Shown here piece by piece: positions 8,764 to 15,788 of a DNA stretch of 40,509 nucleotides. A program made the position numbers and the translations under genes. This stretch comes from Pseudomonadota bacterium (lineage in GTDB: Bacteria; Pseudomonadota; Gammaproteobacteria; GCA-001735895). Within the stretch, counting starts at the first letter, position 1, and the number at the start of each line of letters is the position of its first letter. The stretch spans positions 1-40,509 of the forward strand of contig JADFMY010000011.1 in the NCBI GenBank assembly GCA_022563685.1. The letters run 5' to 3'. The notes under the pieces were generated by a model. The model was not told the DNA's origin, searched no databases, and worked only from the letters and a program-made list of their open reading frames with translations.

Positions 8764-8812
8764 ACTATAAATACTATAGTCTAAAAAATAGGCGCTGCTT
8801 GATATTGATCAA
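8764..8812 (-). promoter_or_regulatory. FNR/ANR box with downstream -10 for the nfn-like/kor operon
   Basis: Positions 8799-8812 read TTGATATTGATCAA, an exact match to the FNR/ANR consensus TTGAT-N4-ATCAA. On the minus strand, a -10-like TATAGT sits at 8778-8773, followed by another AT-rich hexamer. With a start near 8764-8766 the box would be centred about 40-42 bp upstream, the position for class II activation by FNR-family proteins. No plus-strand gene nearby could use the site instead. The match is direct; activation under low oxygen is inference. Confidence 0.75.
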
Positions 8813-9106
8813 TAAATTGGTTGATAAAATTTCACAAGAACTTCACTGGAGTTTAACTACAAAAACTGTTTAAGACCGCCCGAGTTTTGATTCCCATATT
8901 GGTATGACCCTAAATATGTAGACACCTAAAAGCGTTACAATAACGCAAATAGACGATGTTTTATATATGGTGGAGAAGGAATCTACGGGAGATCCCCGTG
9001 TTTCGACATCGAATTCACCCTAATACTGAAAATGTGCTGTTTTGATTGATTTCTCGAAGCCGTGAAAAGGTTCCAGGACTGATCTCGTGATTGACCTTTT
9101 CGAGTA
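8813..9106. other. Non-coding interval upstream of the symporter remnant
   Basis: About 290 bp between the FNR box and the first recognisable codons of the decayed symporter gene. I see no convincing gene, only a short hairpin (GCGTTA, 8932-8937, with TAACGC, 8941-8946) and a near-palindrome at 8990-9002. Part of it may be unrecognisable, further decayed symporter sequence: 9076-9106 can be read, with a stop and frameshift, as resembling a conserved symporter segment (PGL...LTF). Confidence 0.5.
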
Positions 9107-9617
9107 TTTCCTGTTGTATTCAATCAACTCGGATCGGGTCAGCTATACGGGACCCTGTTTTACCTGATGCTAACTCTCGCAGCCTTAACCACCTCAGATA
9201 GCCCTGATGGAAGGACCGGTTTATTATATTCAGCGACATTTTCAAGTGAGTCGAATAAAAGCGGTTTCACTGCTTGCATTGGGCATCTGAATTTTCGGCC
9301 TGGGCGTGATATTTTCGTACAATGTCTGGAATGAGGAGGGGTTTACCCTGGCGCTGTTTTTCGGAGACGAAGCGGTTCGACTGGTTAAAAATGCTGGATT
9401 CGACGATATCGTAATATTTCTTTCCAGCCTCTTGATACAGCCGTTTGCGGCGCTCATGCTGTGTTTATTTCTCGCCTGGGTGATTCCGCGTCAGATCGGT
9501 TATAGACGGCTTGGTCTCGGCGGTAGAAGCTGGTTTGAAATCTGGAATTACCTGTTACGATATGTTACGCCTGTATTATTGCTGGTCGTGACACTCGGTG
9601 CAATCAGGGTAATTTAA
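9107..9617 (+). pseudogene. Decayed neurotransmitter:sodium symporter (SNF) family transporter, C-terminal part
   Basis: Three pieces of one SNF-family protein can be read in order. 9107-9196 gives FPVVFNQLGSGQLYGTLF and a following hydrophobic helix ending AALTTS. After a one-base shift at about 9197, 9198-9287 gives IALMEGPVYYIQRHF and LLALGI. An in-frame TGA at 9288-9290 (probably an old TGG Trp codon) is followed by IFGLGVIFSYNVW and the two last helices, ending at the TAA at 9615-9617. The order matches the final transmembrane helices of sodium-dependent transporters. Everything N-terminal to this is gone or unrecognisable. The stretch from a GTG at 9306 is open for 103 codons but is only the tail of the protein, so I do not call it an active gene. 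Confidence 0.8.
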
Positions 9618-9685
9618 CCCACATATTGCATAGAGGCGGTACTGACAATAATGAATTTTTCTATATTGCAATAACTTATTACCAA

Positions 9686-10120
9686 ATGCCAAGTATCCAC
9701 CGTAGCGCGCTAATGCCTTTTTCCGCACAAACCATGTATGAAATCGTGAGCGATGTGGCTAAATATCCGGATTATTTACCCTGGTGCGGTGACTGCAAAA
9801 TTTTGTCACAGAGCGATACTTCGATGAAAGCAGCGATTTTAATGAAGAAAGGTAAGGTGAATCACTGGTTTTCGACACAAAATGTGTTGGTGGTCAATCG
9901 TAGAATCGAAATCACACTGATCGATGGACCGTTTAAACGCCTCGATGGTGTCTGGCAGTTTATTGCGCTTGATCAGGAGTCCTCAAAAATTATGCTCGAT
10001 TTGAGTTTTCAGTTTCCGAGCGGCCTCGTATCTACCCTGGTGGCGCCAGTGTTTACCCGGATTGCGAATACTATGGTCGATTCCTTTTGCTCCCGAGCCT
10101 ACGAAATTGGTCCGGCATGA
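9686..10120 (+). CDS. ratA: RatA-like START/SRPBCC-fold protein
   Basis: A 144-residue protein with the typical RatA/YfjG/Coq10 start (MPSIHRSALMPFSAQTMYEI) and the conserved segment VAKYPDYLPWCG. In E. coli RatA was described as a toxin that binds the 50S subunit and blocks subunit association; the relatives of mitochondrial Coq10 suggest a ubiquinone-related lipid-binding role. The frame is open further upstream to 9626, but the ATG at 9686 gives the family N-terminus. Its TGA overlaps the ATG of rnfH. smpB, the usual divergent neighbour, is absent; the decayed symporter lies there instead. Confidence 0.88.
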   Translation: MPSIHRSALMPFSAQTMYEIVSDVAKYPDYLPWCGDCKILSQSDTSMKAAILMKKGKVNHWFSTQNVLVVNRRIEITLIDGPFKRLDGVWQFIALDQESSKIMLDLSFQFPSGLVSTLVAPVFTRIANTMVDSFCSRAYEIGPA

Positions 10121-10428
10121 GTACAAAAATCATGATCGAAGTTGCTTACGCGACACCAGAATTTCAAAAAATAATCGAGCTTGAAGTCGAAAAGGGAACC
10201 TCCGTATTCGATGCGGCCGGACGATCGGAAATCACGCAATATTTCCCCGAGATCGATTTAGAACATACCAATTTAGGCGTGTTTGGCAAGATAGTCCCGT
10301 CCGATTACAAACTGATCGATGGTGACCGAATTGAAATTTACCGCGCTCTAATAGCAGACCCGAAAGAAATAAGACGCCAGCGTGCAGCAAAAGGACTAAA
10401 AACTAAAAAAGGTGGGGGTGCGGGTTAA
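10117..10428 (+). CDS. rnfH: RnfH family ubiquitin-fold protein
   Basis: A 103-residue protein of the RnfH (UPF0125) family, a beta-grasp fold related to ThiS/MoaD but without the terminal Gly-Gly thiocarboxylate function. The core reads MIEVAYATPEFQKIIELEVE with later FGKIVPSDYKLIDGDRIEIY. The C-terminus is basic (DPKEIRRQRAAKG). Its function is not firmly known; the name comes from Rnf clusters, but the ratA-rnfH pair seen here (4-bp overlap) is the common arrangement. No rnf genes are in the window. Confidence 0.9.
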   Translation: MSTKIMIEVAYATPEFQKIIELEVEKGTSVFDAAGRSEITQYFPEIDLEHTNLGVFGKIVPSDYKLIDGDRIEIYRALIADPKEIRRQRAAKGLKTKKGGGAG

Positions 10429-10439
10429 ATCTGATCTGG

Positions 10440-10760
10440 TTAACTCTTGTCCAGGGAACCTTCGATTGACGTCAGTAGATCGCCATCGAACCTGAGTATC
10501 ATGGCTCTCTTCTCGATTGAGCCGTCTTCTCCAGATTTCAGGAAATACACATAATGCCAGGCGTCGGGATGATAAATGTCCCTGATCGCCGGTTCCCCAA
10601 GCAAAAATTCGACCTGGCGTTTGGTCATTCCTACTTCGAGTTGTGCTATCGTCCCGCTATTGATTCGGTTACCTTGCGGAATATCTATTCGGTAGATACA
10701 GGCAGGCAATGATACAATTGAGACGATCAGGGTCAGGATGAATAACCAGCGTGATTTCAT
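10440..10760 (-). CDS. bamE: Outer membrane assembly lipoprotein BamE (SmpA/OmlA)
   Basis: A 106-residue lipoprotein. The N-terminal signal peptide (about 1-20) ends in the lipobox LPAC, making Cys21 the lipidated residue. The SmpA/OmlA fold follows, with GMTKRQVEFLLGEPAIRD and WHYVYFLKSG. BamE is a small accessory subunit of the beta-barrel assembly (Bam) complex on the periplasmic face of the outer membrane. It converges with rnfH (11 bp apart) and diverges from fur, the usual bamE-fur arrangement in gammaproteobacteria. Confidence 0.93.
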   Translation of the reverse strand: MKSRWLFILTLIVSIVSLPACIYRIDIPQGNRINSGTIAQLEVGMTKRQVEFLLGEPAIRDIYHPDAWHYVYFLKSGEDGSIEKRAMILRFDGDLLTSIEGSLDKS

Positions 10761-10837
10761 TTTATTAGTACAGGATGACGGGAGCGCCGATCATACTGAC
10801 CTCGGTAACAGGCTGCAATGATATAGAGTTAAATTTT

Positions 10838-11248
10838 ATGGAATCATCCGATATCAAAAATGCAGGGCTAAAACTAACCTTGCCCAGAATGAAGATTCTG
10901 GAGTTACTTGAAAGTTCTAATGAACGCCACCTGAAGGCCGAAGATATTTATAAAATGCTGCTCGATTCAGGTGAAGAAATTGCGCTCGCTACGGTTTATC
11001 GGGTGTTGACACAGTTTGAAGCTGCTGGTCTGGTCAACCGGCATCACTTCGATGGTGGACATGCGGTATTTGAAATAAACGATGGCGCACACCACGATCA
11101 TCTGGTCGACTTGTCGAATGGCAGGGTGGTTGAATTTTACGACGAGGCGATAGAAAAACGCCAAAAAATAATAGCCGAAAAATATAATTTCACCATCACC
11201 GAACACACCATGGTGTTATACGGACACTTTAACAAAGATAGTAATTAG
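10838..11248 (+). CDS. fur: Ferric uptake regulator Fur (cysteine-free)
   Basis: A 136-residue Fur. The winged-helix part carries GLKLTLPRMKILELLE and the recognition region ATVYRVLTQFEAAGLV; the metal-binding part has HHFDGGHAVFE and GAHHDHLVDL. It is closest in layout to the short Pseudomonas-type Fur, without the C-terminal His/Cys-rich tail of E. coli. The protein has no cysteine: the segment that is CLDCGKV in E. coli reads DLSNGRV here, so the Cys4 structural zinc site is absent. I chose the ATG at 10838 because it gives the family start (MESSDIKNAG); the frame is open upstream to 10775. It represses iron-uptake genes with Fe(II). No clear Fur box is seen in the 77-bp bamE-fur spacer. 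Confidence 0.93.
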   Translation: MESSDIKNAGLKLTLPRMKILELLESSNERHLKAEDIYKMLLDSGEEIALATVYRVLTQFEAAGLVNRHHFDGGHAVFEINDGAHHDHLVDLSNGRVVEFYDEAIEKRQKIIAEKYNFTITEHTMVLYGHFNKDSN

Positions 11249-12912
11249 CCCGCAATCATTTCACTTGCGTGCGCGCGAGTTTGATCGGTAATAGTCAGTC
11301 CTCCGAGCATCCGGGCTATTTCTTCCAGACGTTCGTCTTCGTTCAAAGCAATCACACTGGTAGTGGTATCGTCGATTGATCGGGTCTTCTCTACGCGCAA
11401 ATGTTGGTGTGCCTGTGAAGCCACCTGTGGCAAGTGCGTGACACAGAGTATCTGCCTGTTTTCGCCCAACCAGCGCAACTTTTTACCCACAACCTCAGCG
11501 ATACCACCACCAATACCACTATCCACTTCATCGAAAATAAGTGTGGGAATGCAGGACGCCTCGCACAGTATGACCTGTATCGCAAGGCTGATACGCGATA
11601 ACTCGCCGCCAGATGCTACCTTGTTCATGGGCTTCAACGGCTGTCCGGGATTTGCGCTAACCTGGTAGCTGATGGTATTAATACCGGATTGCCTGAAGCT
11701 GGTCTCGGCGTCCAGTTCATCTACCTGAATGGAAAATTGGCCGCCTTTCATCCCCAGCTCCTGCATGACTTCGGTAATCTGTGCAGACAGAGAACCGGCG
11801 GTGCGCTGTCGCTTCTGCGACAGTTGCGTGGCCGAAGCCAAATAACTGGCACGAACCTGCTCTAGTTCGCGTTCGGTTTCCTCCAGATCTTGCTCACTAC
11901 CACACAGAGAATTCAGTTCAAGTTTCAGTTTTTGGAAAAGATCGGGTAAGGAGTCGGAGTCGATACGGTGCTTACGCGCCAAATCCTGCGTAGTTGCAAT
12001 TCGCTGGTTTAACCAGTCGAGTCGTGCCGGGTCGAGGTCTATCGACTGCTGGTAATTTCGCAGCTCATTGGTTGCTTCCTGGACCTGTATCAATGCATTG
12101 TTGATCAAATCATGACTGGTTTCGAGTGTCGTATCGTAGTTCACCTGGGTTGCAAGAGACTGTTCGCAGTAACTAAGCAGGCTCTGTAGGGTATTTTCTT
12201 CATTGTCATACAGAATGTCGAGCAAGGTCCCGACCTGGTCCAATAACTGGCCCGCGTGGGATAACCGTTTGTATTCGCTCTGCAAGTTCTGTACCTCGCC
12301 ATCAGCCAGGTTAAGCTCTTCGAGTTCTTTGCAGTAAAGGCGCAATAGATCGATACGTTGTTCTCGTTCTATCGAACCATTCCGAATCTGGTGGAGGTTT
12401 TGTTCGACTTTTTTCCAGTGGGAGAATTTTTGTTTCACATCTTCGATCAATGCCTGTTCGTCCAGATAAGTATCCAGCATCAGCTGCTGGGTCAGGGGTT
12501 TTTGCAGGGATTGATGCTCGTGTTGGCCGTGTAAATCAACCAGCAACTGGCTCAGGTCTTTCAACTGCGCAAGCGTTGCGCTCTGGCCGTTTATAAAGGC
12601 TTTACTGCGTCCATTAGCATGCACCACCCGGCGAATAATGCATTCCTCATCGCTACCAAGCTCATTATCCTGTAACCATGTCAGCACTTCGTTGTGACTG
12701 GCTACATTAAAACAAACGCTGATCTCAGCCTTGTCCTGTCCGGTCTTGACCGTGTCCCTGTCGGCCCTGTCCCCGGCGACCAGCTTTATTGCATCGAGTA
12801 AAATAGATTTACCTGCGCCTGTTTCTCCGGTTAAGGCCGTTAGCCCGCGATCCAGTTCGAGGTCCAGGGCGGCTATGATCGCAAAATTCTTTATCTGAAT
12901 GGATTCCAGCAT
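11245..12912 (-). CDS. recN: DNA repair protein RecN
   Basis: A 555-residue SMC-like ATPase used in repair of double-strand breaks. The N-terminal half-domain has the Walker A GETGAGKS, a central coiled coil spans roughly residues 150-370, and the C-terminal half has the ABC signature region (SGGELSRISLAIQ), Walker B (TLIFDEVDSGIGG) and the conserved VTHLPQVA. Full length compared with E. coli RecN (553). It follows nadK with a one-base overlap of start and stop, so the two are probably co-transcribed, and its stop overlaps the end of convergent fur by 4 bp. No LexA box is evident in the nadK upstream region. Confidence 0.95.
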   Translation of the reverse strand: MLESIQIKNFAIIAALDLELDRGLTALTGETGAGKSILLDAIKLVAGDRADRDTVKTGQDKAEISVCFNVASHNEVLTWLQDNELGSDEECIIRRVVHANGRSKAFINGQSATLAQLKDLSQLLVDLHGQHEHQSLQKPLTQQLMLDTYLDEQALIEDVKQKFSHWKKVEQNLHQIRNGSIEREQRIDLLRLYCKELEELNLADGEVQNLQSEYKRLSHAGQLLDQVGTLLDILYDNEENTLQSLLSYCEQSLATQVNYDTTLETSHDLINNALIQVQEATNELRNYQQSIDLDPARLDWLNQRIATTQDLARKHRIDSDSLPDLFQKLKLELNSLCGSEQDLEETERELEQVRASYLASATQLSQKRQRTAGSLSAQITEVMQELGMKGGQFSIQVDELDAETSFRQSGINTISYQVSANPGQPLKPMNKVASGGELSRISLAIQVILCEASCIPTLIFDEVDSGIGGGIAEVVGKKLRWLGENRQILCVTHLPQVASQAHQHLRVEKTRSIDDTTTSVIALNEDERLEEIARMLGGLTITDQTRAHASEMIAG

Positions 12913-13781
12913 CAGTAGTGTGAGCTCCAGTTCAATTTGGCTCGTAAAATTTCAAAATAATCGTAATTTTGAGGGTGTAGCAGGGTAAGCGGGGAGGGGT
13001 AACGATTAATTCGAATCTTGTCCTGGGTTGTCATTTTTACAGTTGCCTGGCCATCATAGTTTATTTGAGCGACCGTACCCGGCTGGCTTAAAAGTATTTC
13101 GATATTCTGATATGCCGGTAACACAATAGGCCGGTTACTGAGGGTATGGGGACAAATAGGCACGATCGCCAGTGTTTCGAGCGAGGGGTGCATAATTGGC
13201 CCGCCACCGGAAAGTGCATAGGCAGTTGATCCAGTTGGAGTCGTGACAATAACGCCGTCGGCACGCTGCTGATGGATCAACTTCCCATCGCTGTATACTT
13301 CGTATTCGATCATACTCCGCGACCCATAGCTATGCAGAACAATATCGTTGAGAGCGATATTTCTGGAACCTGTACGGTTTGGGCTATGAATTTCCCCTTC
13401 GATAAAAAAGCGTTTTTCAACCGTATATTTGCCACTCACTACGTCTTTAAGGTGAGATTCGAAATCATCGATAGAGACATCCGCCAGAAACCCGAGTCTT
13501 CCCATATTGATTCCTAACAGAGGTGTATCCTTATCTACCAGGGCTCTCGCTGCAGTTAGCAGGGTGCCGTCACCGCCTAGCGAAATGACAAGGTCGGATT
13601 GATCAACTAGAGTTTGGATCGAATCGGTTGTAAAAGTAGTGGTTTGTGTATCAAAATCAAGACAATGCACTAACACATCGGCATATCGCTCAAGTGCAGT
13701 GGTCACTTGCTTGACAGTGCAAAGGTGGGATTGCATGTCCTTACGCACCACCAGGCCAATGGTGTTAAATTTTGCCTGCAT
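12912..13781 (-). CDS. nadK: NAD kinase
   Basis: A 289-residue ATP-NAD kinase making NADP from NAD in the cytoplasm. It shows the GGDGT motif (LVISLGGDGTLLTAAR), the NMGRLGFL segment, the substrate-binding ALNDIVLH (the usual NE motif appears as ND), and the glycine-rich TPTGSTAYALSGGGPI near the C-terminal half. Normal length. Upstream of recN and divergent from hrcA, the classic arrangement in this clade. The spacer to hrcA (13782-13928) presumably holds both promoters; it is AT-rich, but I cannot assign a confident -35/-10 pair. Confidence 0.95.
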   Translation of the reverse strand: MQAKFNTIGLVVRKDMQSHLCTVKQVTTALERYADVLVHCLDFDTQTTTFTTDSIQTLVDQSDLVISLGGDGTLLTAARALVDKDTPLLGINMGRLGFLADVSIDDFESHLKDVVSGKYTVEKRFFIEGEIHSPNRTGSRNIALNDIVLHSYGSRSMIEYEVYSDGKLIHQQRADGVIVTTPTGSTAYALSGGGPIMHPSLETLAIVPICPHTLSNRPIVLPAYQNIEILLSQPGTVAQINYDGQATVKMTTQDKIRINRYPSPLTLLHPQNYDYFEILRAKLNWSSHY

Positions 13782-13928
13782 GCCTTCCGAAAAGGGTGGA
13801 ACGAATTTTCATAATGTTTTTTTGGTTAAAATAGAAATAAAAAATAAATTATTTTCAGGGTGCCCCGAATTGCATTTAAAGTTACAATTTGTCAGTGAAC
13901 TGAAGATACTTGCAATATAGCAGACCCA

Positions 13929-14969
13929 ATGACTGAAAAATACGAACTTGACGAACGTGCGCAACTTCTGTTGAAGCAGCTTATCGCCTCGTATACACGT
14001 GACGCCCAACCGGTTGGCTCGAAATATCTGGTCGAATTGTCTGGCCTTGAAGTCAGTTCGGCAACTATTCGAAATATCATGTCCAAGCTGGAAGCTATGG
14101 GTCTGGTTGATTCCCCGCATACTTCGGCTGGTCGAATTCCAACCGAAGCAGGTTACCGGTTTTTTGTAGATTCGTTGCTGGAAGTGAATGATCTCGGTCA
14201 ATCCGCGAGAAAAACTATTTCGGACCGGTTGAGCCCCGATATGACGTCCAATGACCTGATCCATAGCGCCACCGAAATTCTATCCAGCGTGACCCAACTG
14301 ACTGGAATTGTTAGTCTGACCCACTCGACACCGGCTGAAATCAGGCATATCGAATTTATGCGCCTGACGGAGCGAAGGATTCTGGTCATTCTGGTGATTA
14401 ATCAGGATGATGTACATAACAAGGTTATCGAGGTAGATAAAGACTATAGCGATATAGAACTAAATCAGGCTGCCCAGACCCTGAGTCGTTATTTGATAGG
14501 TAGAGACTTTAACAGCGCGCGAAATCAGTTAGTAGAAGAATTGTCGGAGCTCAAGAGCGAAGTAAGCACCATCATGAAGGCCGTGCTGGATGCGATGGAA
14601 CAGGTCTGTAATGAGAGCGATCACGATGATTTGTTGACTAGCGGCGAGTCAAACTTGCTCCGATATACAGAACTCTCAGATATCAATAAGTTACGTGACA
14701 TATTTAATGTATTTAATGAGAAAAAAGACTTGCTTCAACTACTCGATAGCTGTACTTTGGCCGATGGCGTAGAGATATTTATCGGTAGTGAATCGGGTTA
14801 CACGATACTGAGCGATTTTAGTGTTCTTGGGGCACCCTATCAAATCAATGGTGAAGTGGTTGGGGTTGTCGGTGTTATCGGCCCGACCAGAATTGCTTAC
14901 GAACAGGTGATACCTGTAGTAGATGTTACCGCAAAATTATTAAGTTCGGCCTTGAATACTCAGAAATAA
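13929..14969 (+). CDS. hrcA: Heat-inducible transcription repressor HrcA
   Basis: A 346-residue HrcA. The N-terminal winged helix includes DAQPVGSKYLVE and SSATIRNIMSKLEAMGLV; the GAF-like dimerisation domain and the C-terminal IGPTRIAYEQVIPVV are present. HrcA represses heat-shock genes by binding the CIRCE inverted repeat and needs GroEL for activity. It is the first gene of hrcA-grpE-dnaK-dnaJ. I find no CIRCE (TTAGCACTC-N9-GAGTGCTAA) before hrcA, grpE, dnaK or dnaJ, so its target is probably groESL elsewhere, as in several other proteobacteria that keep both HrcA and sigma32. That last point is inference. Confidence 0.95.
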   Translation: MTEKYELDERAQLLLKQLIASYTRDAQPVGSKYLVELSGLEVSSATIRNIMSKLEAMGLVDSPHTSAGRIPTEAGYRFFVDSLLEVNDLGQSARKTISDRLSPDMTSNDLIHSATEILSSVTQLTGIVSLTHSTPAEIRHIEFMRLTERRILVILVINQDDVHNKVIEVDKDYSDIELNQAAQTLSRYLIGRDFNSARNQLVEELSELKSEVSTIMKAVLDAMEQVCNESDHDDLLTSGESNLLRYTELSDINKLRDIFNVFNEKKDLLQLLDSCTLADGVEIFIGSESGYTILSDFSVLGAPYQINGEVVGVVGVIGPTRIAYEQVIPVVDVTAKLLSSALNTQK

Positions 14970-14977
14970 CCCCCACT
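14950..14977 (+). promoter_or_regulatory. Sigma32-type heat-shock promoter for grpE
   Basis: CTTGAA at 14950-14955, a 14-bp spacer, then CCCCACTT at 14970-14977, close to the sigma32 consensus CTTGAAA-N(13-17)-CCCCATnT. It overlaps the last codons of hrcA and lies about 120 bp before the grpE ATG, so it would drive grpE-dnaK-dnaJ without hrcA. The match is seen directly; use by sigma32 is inferred. Confidence 0.75.
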
Positions 14978-15098
14978 TTTTTGCTCACGAAATTTCGCGA
15001 CTGACCCAGGGTTCCCTGGAATACCAGCCGCACATTAGTTATTGATAAAGAGCAACCTACTTTTAATAGAAAGTGCTGCCATATTCCCGGAGTAAGGT

Positions 15099-15692
15099 AT
15101 GTCGTCTGAACAAGATCAGATAGAAGAAAATGAAAAAGATGTGATTGCCGAGCCAGATAAAGTGGTTGACGAAACACCCGGCAAAAATTCCGCCGAATCG
15201 GATTCAGAAAAAGAAGCAGAGAAAGCAGAGGATAATATCGAACTTGAACTCGAAAAGGCGCAGGAAAAAATAAAGGATTACTGGGATCAGATCCTGCGCT
15301 TGAAAGCCGAGATCGAGAACAATCGTAAACGTGCCGAGCGGGACATCGAAAGTGCCCACAAATATGCTTTGAAAAACTTTGTTGAAGCACTTTTACCTAT
15401 CATAGATAGTATGGAAATGAGTCAGGCGGCGGCCGATGCCGAAAATGCGAGCCTGGAGAGTTTTAGCGAAGGAGTGGATCTGACGATGAATATGTTTATT
15501 CAGATGCTGGAAAAACAGGGACTAGTCCAGCTCGATCCGCAGGGTGAAAAATTTGATCCTGAACAGCATCAGGCGATCAGCATGAAAAAGGACAAGAAAG
15601 CAAAATCCAACACGGTCATTGAAGTGATGCAAAAAGGATTTCTGTTAAACGACAGGCTAGTCAGGCCAGCGATGGTAATCGTGGCCAAATAA
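15099..15692 (+). CDS. grpE: Nucleotide exchange factor GrpE
   Basis: A 197-residue GrpE. The acidic, disordered N-terminus (about 1-50, Glu/Asp/Lys-rich) leads into a long coiled-coil helix (IELELEKAQEKIKDYWDQIL) and then the C-terminal beta domain containing GEKFDPEQHQAISM and GFLLNDRLVRPAMVIV. It releases ADP from DnaK and senses temperature through its helix. The Shine-Dalgarno CGGAGTAAGG is well placed. Preceded by a sigma32-like promoter; dnaK follows 96 bp later. Confidence 0.96.
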   Translation: MSSEQDQIEENEKDVIAEPDKVVDETPGKNSAESDSEKEAEKAEDNIELELEKAQEKIKDYWDQILRLKAEIENNRKRAERDIESAHKYALKNFVEALLPIIDSMEMSQAAADAENASLESFSEGVDLTMNMFIQMLEKQGLVQLDPQGEKFDPEQHQAISMKKDKKAKSNTVIEVMQKGFLLNDRLVRPAMVIVAK

Positions 15693-15715
15693 ATCGGATG
15701 CCGAATGACAAATGA

Positions 15716-15743
15716 CTTGAAACAGGGGGATTAATCCTCACAT
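15716..15743 (+). promoter_or_regulatory. Second sigma32-type promoter, for dnaK
   Basis: CTTGAAA at 15716-15722, a 13-bp spacer, then CCTCACAT at 15736-15743, a good -35 and fair -10 for sigma32. It lies in the grpE-dnaK spacer about 45 bp before the dnaK ATG. A second promoter here would let dnaK be made in excess of grpE. An imperfect hairpin (ACTTGA 15715-15720 with TCAAGT 15743-15748) overlaps the site, but no T-run follows, so a terminator is less likely. Confidence 0.6.
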
Positions 15744-15788
15744 CAAGTGTAGGTTTAATTTAATTGACAGATTATCTGGAGCATATAA

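Noticed and set aside
9306-9617. Separate 103-residue membrane protein starting at GTG 9306
   Set aside because: Sequence upstream of the TGA at 9288 continues the same symporter family, so this is the tail of a broken gene.
13782-15098. CIRCE operator for HrcA
   Set aside because: I searched the nadK-hrcA and hrcA-grpE spacers for TTAGCACTC-N9-GAGTGCTAA and found no acceptable match.
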